From NCBI GenBank assembly GCA_948567375.1, contig OX419756.1:33618333-33682332 (forward strand): a DNA stretch of 64,000 nt, in the 5' to 3' direction. The number at the start of each line of letters is the position of its first letter. Position 1 is the stretch's first letter. The position numbers and the translations under genes were made by a program. Source of the stretch: Lunularia cruciata (Eukaryota; Streptophyta; Marchantiopsida; Lunulariales; Lunulariaceae). The notes under the pieces are model-generated. The model was not told the DNA's origin and ran no database searches. It worked only from the letters and a program-made list of their open reading frames with translations. Positions 1 through 12,369 of the stretch are shown here, piece by piece.

Positions 1-3000
1 TTCAATAGAGATGAGTTACATTAGAAAAGTACATATATTGGTTAAATATTCAAATATGCATATGATTTATATATTATCTTCAAATTTATGATTCTTTGGT
101 TCTTTCAAGCTATATATATATATATATCATCTTTGATCTTCATTTCATCTTTCTTGTATGTGTTCATTCCTCTTTTTTATGTCTCACCTCTTTGATAAAG
201 GTACTTCTAGAACACTTTTTGCAAAACAAACCACATTTACAACCTTAAATTTCCTAGTTTAAGATGTAATTTTTATTAATATTGATAAATCTTAGAACCA
301 CTTGATAATATGCAAGCATAAGACTTGGTATCATTTGTGTAGAATTTCTTTCAGAGATATAAGTTGAGATACAATGTTGAATTATTAGTTATGATCGAGA
401 ACAATCTAAAAATATACGTAGAAGCCAAATGTGACTAATATCATGTACAAGACAGTACAAAATCAAAGAATGATATACAAACCAAAATTTATTTTACTTG
501 CAACATGAGATCTTATCCTCATTTGAAGTAAGATTTCATTATAAACATTTATTAATAGCTTTAGCTAACAAGCACAAATGTGGACTAACTATATTATGAA
601 AAACCATCCAAATTAAGAGTAAGGAGATCTGAGAAATTTGAGAAATCTAAAATGGAGAAGTGTCTCAAAAGGCCAAAATTATAGATTGGAGAAAGTTCAT
701 ATGATATAGACTTAGAAAAATCTATAAATCACCTAAAAACATGATCTATATCCAATGTGTAAAGAAAAGTATCTAAAATTTTTATATTGTAATAATCTTT
801 AAAATAAATACTCCCCCTAATTTTATCTTTGAAAATAAATGGTGAAAATTATTTTTTTATAAAATAATAACATAGAAACATGGATTAAAAAACATGTAAT
901 ATTGGCTCAATATACTTATATAGATACCAATAAGATACTAAAAATGCCTCTATTCCCAAATGACTAATAATCATGTATGAACTAATCATTTTACTATGAT
1001 TAACCATTTATTTTTTGTACCATCAATTTAGGCATTCTAGAACATTACTAGAATGACTTAGTCTTAACCAAAATGTAATAAATTGGTATGAACTTGTCTT
1101 TCACACATGGATAGAAGTTGTAAATGACTAGAAGATGAAAGAAAGTGTCATGATTGTCAATTCTCAATTGTTTTGTATTTAACCACTTAGGTGGAATTAT
1201 TCCTAGAAGAGTGTAGCCTCCTATAGTGCACTACAAAGGGGTAAACAAAAATGACTTGCACTATAGATCCTTTTTGATATATTCTTGAAGGTGATGGTTC
1301 ATTTTTCATGAAGGTCATTTTGCTTCATAGATCTCTCTCCATTGAAGATGTGATTGGACTGATAGTTATTATTGCTTGATATCTATCAACACTTCAAACT
1401 TTGCTAGCATCACAAATATCATGAATGCACCAAATGTTATTTGTAGCATGATCATCATATGCATCCCAAAGTCCATTCACACTTTGCAAGCAACAGTTTC
1501 ACCGCAAGGGTCATATCACTTTAATGACTATAATCATAGAGAATGCATACTACTCTTCCTAATAGGTGAAATTTTGAAGGAGACATGGATCAATTATAGG
1601 ATTTAGCTTTTTGTTGTTGGGATACTTCATGATGCTCTCAATCTATACTAGCCACTCATTGCAATGCCTTGATTATTCAAGACTAGAGAGATCCAATCTA
1701 GAGATTTAAAATGAGTGTGAACAATTCTTTTCACTCAAGCACTTGTGTTCATACTTCAAGATTCCTCATCACTACTCAACCAAGCAAATAATCCATCATG
1801 TAGATTGTAGATAACATACTTAAAAGACCATAAAGGTCTTCGAGTAAAAAGCTTTGTTTGCCAAGATTGGTTGAATGAATGAACTTGGTGTACACTAGGT
1901 AGAAGCCATCTATATTACTCATATTCTCTCATCAAGGAAATCCAATGGCTAAAATTTATTAGAAGCTTCTATTTACATATACATCATTCATCTCTTATCA
2001 TATCTTCTTACCTTATCTTATTCTAATCTAACTTAATTAAGATCTATGAAAGATGTAATGCTAGATCACCTCCTAAAGACTTATTATCATGAAGACTGTT
2101 AGTTAGAAAATTGACCACTCACAAAAAGTATAATGAGTTGATAATGTATAGTCATTAAGATTTTTGGCCTGAAAGTTTTGGTCTTTATACTACTAGGCCA
2201 TTGATTTTTCTACACTTACTCTATGTTTTAATTAGTCAACTCACAAATCTTTACACTACTAGAAGAACTACCTTCACCTTTATGTTTACTAATAAGGAAT
2301 TAGACTTTCCCCTTGTGATCAATAAACTCAAGAAGCATCTTTTCTAGTGTCTCCTCAAACTTTTAACTCAAGTGCATAAATTTGGTCTTCAAGTCACATA
2401 ATCTGACTTGAGGTAGTAAGGTCTTTGCTACATTTTTTTGAGCTCAATCATATAAATTGTGGTATTTTTCTATTTCATAATCACTCTCATATGCTCCTCC
2501 TATAAGCTCACACAAATGGCCTAAATATATCCTTCTAGCTCTTATCTCTTCTACACTTGGATGAGGTTTTATCTCTCTTCCTGTTTGTTAAGCTACCTGG
2601 TTAACTCTTTGATGTGGAATTTTATGACCTCCTTATGATTATCATGTGAAATCTCATTAGTGACAATCTTGAACTACACTTTCTCCAAGTCCATATTCAA
2701 CATGATCACTTCTTTGTCTTGGGGATGAATTTGTTATCATATTCTACCCTTTTCTTGTTTAATCCCAAGATCAAACACTTGCACATTTTTTGTGCTCTCC
2801 ATCATGTTTCACCCATGTCATATGCTCTACCTTCTTCTACTTGTCCAATGTCTACTCCCATTCATTATACTTCTCTTCTTTGGTCTCTTGAGTCACTCCT
2901 TGATCTTTGTGGGCTCTTCATGAGCTTTTGCCTTCTCTTTGCTAATTGCTTGAGCAACCTAATGAAGATGAGCAACCAACTTCATGTGGTTGGGTGATGG

Positions 3001-3620
3001 TCTTGTCACTTAATAGTACTAAAAAATAAAGTCATTCAATTGCTTTGCAGGTATACCTAAGCATTAGTAAAGTCTAATGTTCTGCTGGACTGGATTGTTA
3101 GTTGAACCTTGTATTTGGTGTGTGGCAATTGTGGAGGTCCCTTTGGCAATAGATGTGAAATTTCGATTTTAGCTTGAGGATTTCAAAATTCAACTCCTAA
3201 AACTTACAATCACATTCATTGCCTATAGTCAATCTCTAGTCTTCTGTTGGGTGTGAGTTTACAATTGCAACAAAAGTAGGACACATCTTGAGAGTTCCAT
3301 GCTCTCAATGTAACCACTCAACTAAAGAGTTGGATCTACTACACATTGCAATTGTGCTGCTTGTATCCTTCTTCATATAGCTTCTTTCTATCCCTTCATT
3401 TCTTGGTATGCCGTGTTTGTTTCTCTAGAGACTAGATAATGTGGAAGGACGCCTTCTACACAAGGCCCAACCTTGTTGCATTGCATTTTGATTCAGAAGT
3501 CTTCAATTTTATATCAAACTCAAATTACATAAAAAGTGGCTCTCAATCTTCCAAAAAGAATACACATTGATAATGTTAAGGTGTTGATATGCACATCCTT
3601 GGAATCCCTTCTCCTTGCCC
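1..3620. other. AT-rich DNA, no gene recognised
   Basis: I see no open frame with a recognisable protein family, no LTR and no RNA gene. The longest frames (around 1376-1606 and 2719-2997 on the plus strand) have no recognisable motif and one-sided composition, so I do not call them genes. The reverse strand between about 2270 and 2600 gives a Lys/Glu/Leu-rich conceptual peptide broken by stops, possibly a decayed coiled-coil relic, but I cannot assign it. The region is probably very old repeat debris or intergenic DNA. Confidence 0.5.
111..127. repeat. (TA)n microsatellite
   Basis: An uninterrupted run of alternating T and A, about eight and a half units. It is a simple-sequence repeat with no visible function. 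Confidence 0.9.
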
Positions 3621-4310
3621 TGTGAGCCGGCCTGTCTCTCACTCAGGATGAACCTTTGATGGCTATTATGGTAGCGCACCATGGACTAAGAAGGCAAGGA
3701 ACTCCAACTCCATCATACTCCTCCAAGGCTAACACTCCAAGACTCAAGACATTGCTCACTAGAGAACTCAATGAGAAACAGATAGTTGCAAATGAAAGGA
3801 TGATGAGTACCTCCTCACCCCTTGTTTATATACTTGTGAAATAATTACGTACCAAAGTTACTAATTACTATAGTAACTCAAGTTACTAGACTAAAAGTCA
3901 AGTAAAGTCAAAAAGTAGAAAGGAATATCCATTCACATGGACATATTCCGCTAGCATGTGATCTTATCTTGACCCAACCACTAAGTCAAGGATTTCTTCA
4001 TATGGGCTATTCTTGGACTATAGAAGAATATAAAACAAAAAGGCTTGCGGGCATGAGAGTTCTCAACTCTTTCCTCAAAGCCAAACACTTAGGATAATAC
4101 CAAGTTAACACACTAGAGTACAAAATAGTGGTGCTCATCTTTTCCACTTCCTCTAAAGTAATGTCCACTCTATCTTAGCTATGACTAACTTTAGCTAATC
4201 ATGACTAATGTAGAACCATCTTTTATCTTTATATAATTAATATCTCTCAAGTACTTGTAATACCAAGCTAAATATCACAATACCACACACATACACAAAT
4301 GGGTGTTACA
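3621..4310 (-). mobile_element. Family A LTR, isolated copy
   Basis: On the minus strand this 690-bp unit begins TGTAACACCC at 4310 and ends CTCACA at 3621. It matches the LTRs at 25186-25877 and 40932-41621 nearly throughout. The TATA box (TATATAAA on the minus strand) is at 3825-3832. No family A internal sequence is seen on either side, so it behaves as a solo LTR. The adjoining 5-mers (TGCCC and ACCCA) do not match, so no target duplication supports the boundary. Confidence 0.9.
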
Positions 4311-5434
4311 ACCCATATATAGTGCGTCTGTAGCTCAAATCCAAGATGACTTGCTTTTCAGCCTAGCACCACGTCAGTTCCTAAAAATATAGGTTCCGCC
4401 TCATGTCTGAACAAAGCAATGGGCAATCTACTATAGTTTGCCTCTAATGTATGTGTACAAACATAAGCTCTCAATCCTTCCTGATTTTGCCACATGATCA
4501 TTGCAGTTTGCTTGTTTGACCAATAACCAGCTTGTTGAGATATACAAAAGTCATGAATAATATTTCTAACAACTCTTGAAAAGTTGGACCTACTATGTTA
4601 ATTACTTCTCACAAGAGAGGTCTTTGATCAAGGTTCAACCGACTTGCATCTTCTTCATCTTGAGGCTTATCTTGTACCAAGAGGTGGTTTTTCTACTACT
4701 CATTATCCCTTAGCTCATTGGTGGGAATCAAACTATGCACTACTTCTCTTTCTTCTTGGTGATTGTAGTTGCATCTTCATATCCTTCCTACTGTAATAAT
4801 TTGAGGACAAGAGAAATCTCCAAGAGAGATACAAGAGTGAAAACACAAGTTTCACACTCAATCATCCGATGCCCTAAAGGAGCACCTTCTCTTTATTATA
4901 TAACAAAGAGGATCTCCTCAAAGGAAGCTACACCCTTGGATCAGATACATGAATTGGTGATCTATCAGCAAGCTCCATCCTTGGATTAGTTGTTTGGATG
5001 GGTGACATGTTAGTCCTTGTCCTATCTAGTTGGTCAAATAGGTTTGACCAAAGGGAATCTTTAGGGAATATTCTTATAGGGAGCTCAAAATCACATAGGT
5101 GAGGTACTGTTGGAAAGCTTCTGACAAGAAAAATCATAGAAGGAGAGAAATTAAGCCTTTTCTTTCTTCCAAGGGGGTTATATATTTCCATTTTTGAGGT
5201 TGGATTCATCCATTTAGACCTCCTAAATTGGCTCTAAAGTTTTTATGCTATTTTTGGCTTCTACCCTATTAGTAGAAGTAGTCTTTTGTGACACCTCTTT
5301 CTGATCTACCTAGCCCATTGTACATGAAATCCTTCTAGATGTTACCAAGCCAATTTTCACCTCTAGATAATATGTTTAACTACTTGTATTATAGACCTCC
5401 CCCGTTAAGACGCAAGGTCCTTGTTGCAAAGTTG
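4311..5434. other. No recognisable gene; probable retroelement debris
   Basis: Reverse-strand translation of about 4311-4560 gives a mostly open, protein-like stretch that I could not place in any family. The segment just below 5434 probably belongs to the 3' untranslated part of the old chromovirus that follows, because its chromodomain ends there. I see no LTR terminus or polypurine tract that would fix the end of that element. Confidence 0.4.
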
Positions 5435-5608
5435 TTTCTCAAAAGATTGAAGTAACACTAATGCATTGGTCAAGTTGGCTATTGGCTCTCATGTTGCCTT
5501 GTATAGTGGGTACCCTTTCCAATGGACTAGATATTCTATACATGGATGGAAAGTACCATTGATGCATATCTAGAGAATGCGTTTGACCTCATACTCCTCC
5601 ACCTCATC
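5435..5608 (-). pseudogene. Chromodomain remnant at the integrase C-terminus (element D)
   Basis: Minus-strand translation gives EEYEVKRIL, an in-frame stop, then EYLVHWKGYP, then EPIANLTNAL and a final QSFEK. The YLVxWKGYP core, an acidic start and the NLxNA tail are the hallmarks of the chromodomain fused to chromovirus integrases, which binds modified histone tails and steers integration to heterochromatin. At least two stop codons (after KRIL and before EPIAN) show that it is dead. It follows the integrase remnant in the same orientation, as expected for chromoviruses. Confidence 0.85.
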
Positions 5609-5749
5609 AACAAGGGTTAGACAAGGTCAAATTTCATAGATGGAAGAGAAGTGGGGTGGCCAAGGAGCATATTGGCATAATAAGGAAACATGAAACACCG
5701 GGTGGAACTTAATATTTGGTGGTAGTTTGAGGTGATAGGCCACGGCACC

Positions 5750-6711
5750 AATGCAATGAAGGATGGAGAAAGGTCTATTAAAATGAGTTATGAGCTTATG
5801 AGGACAACTAACTTGAGGTTGGTGGTTGATAGCAAGACTTGATCTCCCATATTGAACTCCATGTATTGGCAGTATGCATCTATATATTGGTGATTTTGGG
5901 CAATCTGCAACCTATGCTTGGCGTGCTCCACACCTTGTTAGATTCTAGAAACAAAAATGTTAATAGTGTTGACCTTGGTAACCACCAGACGGACCTTCAT
6001 CAACCTTGAACGTGTGAATGGATGCTCTCCATACATGAGGAAGAATGGTGTGAATTGTGTGAAGGCATTCATTTTATTGTTATACATAAATTCCACTAAT
6101 GGAAGTAAGGTGTCTGAACTCTCTTGCTCATCCAAAGTAAAGCTCCAAAGCATGTTCTCAATAGTTCAATTCACCTTCTCTATTTTTCCATTGGTCTATA
6201 GATGGTAAGTTGTGGACATAGCCAGTTTAGTTTTGAAGAACCCAAAGAGTGTTCTCCAAAACAAACTAGTGAATTGAGTGCCTCTATTTGTGATGAGTTC
6301 TTGAGACAAACCATGATAGGAAAAGATTGCATCTAAGCACAATTGAGCTAATTACAAGGCAGTCACATCCTTGGTGGTAGGACGCACATGAATCATTTTG
6401 TTGAGTTGGTCAACAAAGACTATGATGGAGTCAAACTTAGAGGTCTTGGGCAATTCACAAACCAGATCTATGCTTACCTATTCCCAATATTGTGTAGGAT
6501 TGGGGAGAGATTGGAGGAGTCTTGTGGGAGCTTGATTAGAAGCCTTATTTTGTTGACAAAGTAAGCAATTCCAAACATATTCCATCACATTGTTACTCAT
6601 CTTGGGCCAATATTAATGGATGTTTGACTGTATCTAAGGTCTTGTCCACTCCAACGTGACCTACAATGGTAGAATTGTGACATTCCACTAGGATGGTGGT
6701 TCTTAGATTTG
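5750..6711 (-). pseudogene. Integrase remnant (element D)
   Basis: The frame at 6153-5938 (minus) contains LLPLVEFMYNN followed by TPFFLMYGEHP, the C-terminal part of a gypsy integrase core. Just below 6711 the minus strand reads an ECHNSTIVGHVGVDKTL-like segment, the start of the HHCC zinc-binding domain. Its N-terminal half continues on the other side of the inserted solo LTR at 10414. Numerous stops separate these blocks. Integrase would insert the element's cDNA into the host genome; this copy cannot. Confidence 0.8.
6707..6711. repeat. 5-bp target-site duplication (left) of the solo B LTR
   Basis: ATTTG directly before the LTR start at 6712 is repeated exactly after its end at 10414-10418. 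Element D reads continuously across the duplication, which confirms both LTR boundaries. Confidence 0.93.
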
Positions 6712-9700
6712 TGTGACAACCCGGAAAATATCACTTTTGCAGTAATTGGGTCAGTAGAGTTTGTTCCCGTAGAGATACTATCCAGAATTGGTCAAATACA
6801 AAGACAAAAGTCACAATTGCAGTTCTTCTTGGTTTCTTCTTTAATCTCTCAGGTAGAAACTACACCCAAAAGAGAGTAACAAGCTCACAATCTTGACAAC
6901 TTGTCACGAATACACACACACATAATCACAACATAGCAAATTCTGTCCAAACAACTCTTGATTGTGATGATTCAGATTCTCCCAAAGATAGCACTTCACT
7001 GCGAAGACCAATTTTGCCTCAGAATTGTGTTCCACCCCTCCATTGAAGGCACAACTTCCTTGATCAAAATTGCTTCACATCAACTTTGTACTGCACTCAC
7101 AAATGCAGAATACTACCAACATTACAATTCCTCTCAAATCTGTCAAGGCATTGCTCCGATGCACTTCACTCGGGATCAAGCACACAGAATGAAAATCAAG
7201 GCTGTAGATTCCAACATCCACAGACACACTGACTTGCTCTTTGGAGTTCTCCACACACTCGCAAACACAAACATGAAATTGACAATCTGAATTAAGCTTA
7301 AGCGACGAGTATTGAGAACAACACTTTGCTTTATCTATCTTTAGAAATATAAATACTGAATAACATTGTACTGCGAATGCTCCACTTAAATACTGAAGCA
7401 AATGGTAGACTCGCCTACCTAGGCACCACATCGTAACATCCTTTCCTACCCATAGATCCTAAGTGACAGTCTATCTCTTCATATCTGCCTCTTCCTATCT
7501 CAAAATTAGTACTTACACCGATCCAATGTCTACCTCATCATCGGCTTCCAAACCAATGATCTTCTTACTTTTTCTCCTTCTTCGGGTATAGCTAATTCTA
7601 CCAATTCCTTCACTATTTCTACCACTTCTACACTACAATCTACAATTGAGCTCATGGGTAATCCATCTACATCCTTATCTCTTGACCCACTCTTCTCTAA
7701 TGTGTCAATCATCAAGTCCGATGACACTTGTACTCCTACATCTGTGACATTGGGTTTTGTATCCACTATCACACTCTTTCAAATCTTCTCTAATTCCAAA
7801 TTAACTAAATCTAGTCTAAGACTAACATTATTCTCTACCTCTAACATCTTCCAATCTACACGCTCTCTTAATCAAATTAGCAACGTGTTCATGTCCACAT
7901 CCTTGGCTTTTTGCTTCCGAGTCTCCTGCACAAGTAATTTCAACTCATGTAGGCAAGCTTCCTCCAATCTCCCTTCAGCCTCCGTGCTTAAAATTGCTCT
8001 TAACTTTCCTGCAACTTCCCCTACTGATTTTGATTCATATCCTCAAGAGCGCTCTACCTTCAATTCTTCACGATACATCTTCAGCTTGTCCTCGTACTCC
8101 GTAGCAAGCATCTTCTTCTCCTCTGCATACTGTGTACTCTGTAACTCAACACTTCTGACTAGCTCTCGTAATTGTTCTTCTTTCTCTTGCCTGGCTGCTA
8201 ACTCCCTCTGCCTTGCTTGATCCTTCCCCGTTGCACTCTTCTTCAAGCTATCCAACTCCTGCTCCATTACAATGGTCATCGCCTTCAAATGAACATTCTT
8301 GATGTGCACATCACTCACTTCTTCCTTCATCTTATTGAGCCACATCACTTGTTCCTTGAATTCTCTGGCTTGCTTCTGCAATTCCTTCTCCTTCTCTACG
8401 CAGCTTCCTTGTAGCAGGGTCAGCGTTTTCTTCACCAAGAATTCCTCCCTCCAAAGTTCTTCCACTTCTGTGCTTCTTCGGACTTGTTGTTCCTACAGCT
8501 CCTTCACTTCACTTACCTGATACTTCACCATTTGTAATTTGTTCATCCCCTTCCTGCAATCTTGGGGAATTACTCTTTGATGCTCCTTCAATAGTTCCAG
8601 CAATGGTGTTACCACCTTTGTCAGATAGGATATCCTGCTAAAATGCTCTTCCTCTTCATTGCCATCTTCATCTAGAGTCTTCTTTTCCATCATCGGCTCC
8701 TTCATCTGACATTGCGATCTTTATATCTTCATCGTGTTGGCACTTTCTTTGTCTTGGCTTCTTGAACTCGGCCCCGTGGGATTCTTTGCTTCTTCTTCTA
8801 CTCTTGACTTGTTTGCTATCATTGTCTGACAAGCCTCACTTATTGCTGCCAATTGCTGGATCTCTGGCTCTCCATCACTATTGCTCCTAGACTCCTCACT
8901 TTTCAAGGTGAGCTCCTCTTCTTTTGAGTCCTCTTCTTGCAACTCAGTCTCTTCTCTAGACTCCAATCCCGATGATGCCTCTTTTATGATCTTTGCCGTC
9001 TTCAACATTAGCCATTGAGTCTTCCTTTGCTTGGGCGGTGACCTTGCTTCTTTGGGTTTGCTGCGCTTCTTTGTCTTTGGATGGGTAATTTCTTTGACTT
9101 TCCATTGTCCCGTCCTCACAAAGTATTAGTCATTTTCTTGAAGATGCAGCATATACTGGTGCTCCTCATTGTCTGCTTCCCATCTCAAATTGGGATGCAT
9201 GTGAGACACCATACGATGACACTCATCTTTGGATAGTAAATTCAGCCCGAAGTAGAAGTGAGCTACAAACGGTGCAAAGTAATGCGGTGGTGAGCCAGTT
9301 CTCCAATTCACCACCATCTGCCTTGTTCGGTGGTGAAAGCACTTTGCCCAATTCACGGGAACTCCTGCAAACATCTAATGGAAAAATATGGCCTGCTGCA
9401 TGTTCACGTAGGTAGTTTGTTCTGGCTTGAACATGGCCATCATCATCCCCAAAATACTTCTTTGTATCGGGTCCCGGTAGGACTCCACCTTGTAGCCATT
9501 CATGGTTCTCGGAGCAAAGAACAAATTTCAGATTTCCGTAGTCTCCTCTGCATCATCACACTTCCAATAGAAGGTGATCCCCGTTGGTTCTCCGGCTTCT
9601 CTTCCCAATACCAACTTCCAATCGGACTCAGTCCATCAAGCCGGATTGCCTCTCTTCCCTTCCACCTCGGGACCCTCCTCACAATTACTAGAAGCAATCT

Positions 9701-10413
9701 TTGCCATCACTCCCGGGAAACTAAAATTCCAGTTCCATGCTAAAAACGTAATACAAAGTCTAATCAAGACTTCGATTCTCACCACTACATCTACTCTTTG
9801 AATTGTGAAACCTCTCACCTCCAGCACGTTGGCCACTTTCTTTGCCATGATTTGTTCTCTCGTTCTACAATGTTGGAAAATAAGACCCTCTCCTAGACGA
9901 GACACTCTAACTCCCTCAGGGTTTCAAAAAATCTCACTCTCAATGGGCTTTTGGACACGCATTATTGCAGGACGACTACTCAAAGGAATTGGAAATTTAC
10001 TCAGAGTATTCAACTTCCCCCTGCGCAATTGCAATTTTATATTGCCCCAAATCGCAGTCATTCTTCAATCGATTTTGTTTGTGAAGTTCTCTCTTCTGCG
10101 TGCACTCCCGGTCACTGTCAAGACATGCTTCTTCTGCCCCCACCATTTCTTGAAATGTACTTTCCTGCCACGTATAGAGGTTGTTAAATGGTCTTCATCT
10201 TTCCTGCATCTTCCAACCCAAAGACGGTGATCTTCGGACTTTTTCCGGCATACTCCTCTTCCAAGTACCTCCATCATTGGATCCGATGTCAACTTCTTCA
10301 GCTTTCCTCCAAAGTTACTTCCGTCCATTCTTTATCTGCAATTTGACTTTGCATGCTTACTTTGTCTCTTAACCACTACTAACCATAGAAAAACAAAAAA
10401 TGTGGGTACCACA
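6712..10413 (-). mobile_element. Solo giant LTR of Ty3/gypsy family B (3702 bp)
   Basis: On the minus strand it starts TGTGGTACCCACA (at 10413) and ends GGTTGTCACA (at 6712), with TG...CA termini. A perfect 5-bp target duplication (ATTTG) flanks it. The same termini occur in element B2, where the polypurine tract abuts the TGTGG end, and in B1, where the tRNA primer site lies 7 bp from the CACA end. No internal B sequence is present, so this is a solo LTR left by LTR-LTR recombination. From the U3 start the order is ~0.57 kb of non-coding DNA, a ~2.3-kb reading frame, a TATA-like box (minus strand TATTTAA, 7386-7392), then ~0.67 kb of R/U5. Confidence 0.93.
7513..9848 (-). pseudogene. LTR-embedded coiled-coil protein gene (LTR-ORF, solo copy), broken
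   Basis: Minus strand; the first ATG of the conserved frame is at 9848 (MAKKVANVLEV). The frame is followed with a few stops and shifts to TAA at 7513, whose C-terminus (EVDIGS) is shared by the other copies. About 780 codons. Visible parts: an N-terminal region shared by the copies (NGYKVESY, then WAKCFHHRTRQMV, then HYFAPFVAHFYFGLNLL), a charged Glu/Ser-rich middle, and a long Glu/Lys/Leu heptad-rich coiled coil. I know no family for it. It lies wholly inside the LTR in the sense orientation. It is not a host gene, because it recurs at the same place in every B LTR here. Confidence 0.8.
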
Positions 10414-10418
10414 ATTTG
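10414..10418. repeat. 5-bp target-site duplication (right) of the solo B LTR
   Basis: ATTTG, identical to 6707-6711, immediately follows the LTR end CCACA at 10413. Five base pairs is the usual duplication size for Ty3/gypsy integrases. Confidence 0.93.
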
Positions 10419-11929
10419 TGTCATTTGGGATCCACAACCTGCCATCACGAAAGATGAGTCCTTGGGTGCTAGTGATACCTTTAGATGATTGAGCATCTAT
10501 AATCTATGGATCAATTTTTGTAGCAACAAGGATCTTGGGCCAAAATTTAGGGTTCATCTTGATTTCCACCACCAAATTGTTTTCCATTGGCATTTGGGTG
10601 AATGCATTTGCAAGTTGCTTCTTGCCTTCTACATATCTAATTGTCATGTTGAATTTTTGTCTCCACTTTGCCCACCAAATCTATTGATGAGAGAGATCTT
10701 TTTGTGTCTCAAGGTAGACTAGAGGTTTGTGGTCCATCTCTACTACAAATGCCTTCTCACCCAAATAGTGCTTCCAATGCTTGGTTGTAGACAATGGCTA
10801 GTTCTTCTTGTTTGGTAGTGTGATAGTTGCATTCTATTGGTAATAACTTATAAGAGAAATATACAATTGTATGCTATCCATCTTGCTATTCTTGTTGTAG
10901 GACTACTACTATTGCCACACCTGATGCATCTATAGCCATCTTGATTGGATGTTTTGGGTCATACCATTTTAAGGTTGGTGCATGTAGTAATGCGTCTTTC
11001 AACTCTTGAAAGTTCAATTCTTGTGTAGTTCCCCATATCCACTTCTTCTCCTTGCTCAATAGTGCTATGAGAGGCTATGTAATATTGGAGAAGCCCTTGA
11101 CAAATCAATGATAAAACCATGTCAATCCCAAGAAACTCTTGAGTTGAGTCTGATCTTCTAGAGCACTCCATTTTTGAATGACCTCTATTTTATCTATTAA
11201 CACTTGGATATCTTTTGCACTTACTCTATGCCCTAAGAAGTATACTTTAGATTTTCCAAACTCACACTTTGAGATTTGGCATACAATTGATCTATATGCT
11301 ACTCTAAATTCTATAGTAGAATCTAGAGTACTTCTTGTAGATGTTGCTTGGGCTCTATCAACGTCCTATTGTAGACTAAGATGTCATCAAGAAAAATGAT
11401 AATAGATTTATCCAAGTATGGAAAAAATATTTCATCATCAAACTCATGAAAGTGGCTAGAGCATTGGTGAGGCCAAATGGCATCACCAAGTATTCAAAGT
11501 GACCATACCTGGTTCAAAAGGACATTTTGTATATGTCTTCTTCGCAATCTTGATTTGGTTGTAACTGGTCCATAAATCAAGTTTAATGAAGTGCCTTGCC
11601 CCATTGAGTTGATCAAATAAGTCATCCATGTGAGATAATATATATTTGTTCTTCACTATTTTTTGATTCAATCCTTAATAATCAATGCACATGTGCATTG
11701 CTCCATCCTTCTCTTCACAAACAATGCAAGAGCCCCATATAGTGATATGTTGGGTTGAATAAACCCCTTCTACAATATATCCTTGATTTGAGCCTTACAC
11801 TCCTCCAGCTCATGAGATGATAGTTGATATGGGGCCTTACAAGGAGGTGTCTTCCCAAGAAGTATCTCAATTTTATGATCTACTCTCTTGTTTGGTGGTA
11901 AACCTATAGGTAATTCATCCAGAAAGACA
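10414..11929 (-). pseudogene. Reverse transcriptase-RNase H remnant (element D)
   Basis: The minus strand carries RVDHKIEILLGKTPPCKAPY near 11890-11830, then YILSHMDDLFDQLNGARHF and KLDLWTSYNQIKI (around 11650-11540), which are fingers/palm motifs of Ty3/gypsy reverse transcriptase. RNase H-like sequence follows towards 10600. The segment ending at 10414 reads GLIFRDGRLWIPNDTN, the linker before the integrase zinc finger. The frame is broken repeatedly. Confidence 0.8.
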
Positions 11930-12369
11930 TATCACGCCATTTGTAGAGTTGCATCTAGATTGCTCAGACACTAGAGTTCCAATGATAGTAGTTAGAGTTA
12001 TTTCAATAGTTTCTCAAAGACTACTTTCTGACGGTCAGATTTTGTGTTTGGGGTACTGACTTCACAATGGAGCTCACTGTCACTTTGCACTATTTGCACC
12101 GTCGAGTGTGCCATCAGCGGGACCATTAGGGTTTAGATCTAGCTTGAGTCTAGGGGTATACTTTTGAAGTGTAGCTCCAGAGAGCTCACTTCTCTGATGT
12201 TGAGCCTTCGAGTTCCTAGCTATGGTGGATAGAGGCCGGCAAGCATCACTTGGATTCTCTTAGCTAGAGTGGGTGTGGCTTGACTATAATTAGTGCTCAA
12301 TTTTTGGCAGTTTATAGAATGATAGATCAAGTACTGATTTGAGTTGAGTGTATTTGAGAGTTGTAAACA
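11930..12369 (+). mobile_element. Element C 5' LTR, truncated at its start
   Basis: These 440 bp match 50624-51059, from TRTCACGCCATTTG to GTTGTAAACA. In the downstream copy the LTR begins about 107 bp earlier (TGTGGCAC at 50517, after a purine-rich ccaaggaggcaat), so this copy has lost its first ~107 bp where it joins element D. The match stops at AACA, after which the two copies diverge within a few bases, marking the LTR-internal border. The plus orientation follows from the C gag and protease downstream. Confidence 0.65.

Larger units (their letters stand above)
5435..11929 (-). mobile_element. Element D: decayed Ty3/gypsy chromovirus, interrupted
   Basis: Read on the minus strand, the order is reverse transcriptase (from about 11929), RNase H, zinc-binding/integrase domain, then a C-terminal chromodomain (to 5435). 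That is the chromovirus order of Ty3/gypsy. All parts carry many stops and frameshifts, so the copy is old. A giant solo LTR of family B (6712-10413) splits it just before the integrase zinc-binding motif. Removing that LTR and one copy of its 5-bp duplication rejoins the reading frame. The 5' end is cut where the element C LTR begins at 11930. Neither LTR of D itself is recognised. Confidence 0.85.

Noticed and set aside
3656..3844. A ~61-residue frame (MAIMVAHHGLRRQG…) conserved in six places, antisense to the family A LTR
   Set aside because: It occurs in every family A LTR because the LTRs are near-identical. Its conservation does not exceed that of the surrounding non-coding LTR, and it overlaps the TATA region on the opposite strand.
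4311..4560. Mostly open reverse-strand translation after the A LTR, considered as a copia or endogenous pararetrovirus fragment
   Set aside because: No diagnostic motif (active site, zinc knuckle, movement-protein block) could be identified.
7654..8220. Ser/Leu/Phe-rich plus-strand frames opposite the LTR-ORF (also 23004, 48170, 48505, 57075)
   Set aside because: They are mirror translations of the Glu/Lys-rich coiled coil on the minus strand.
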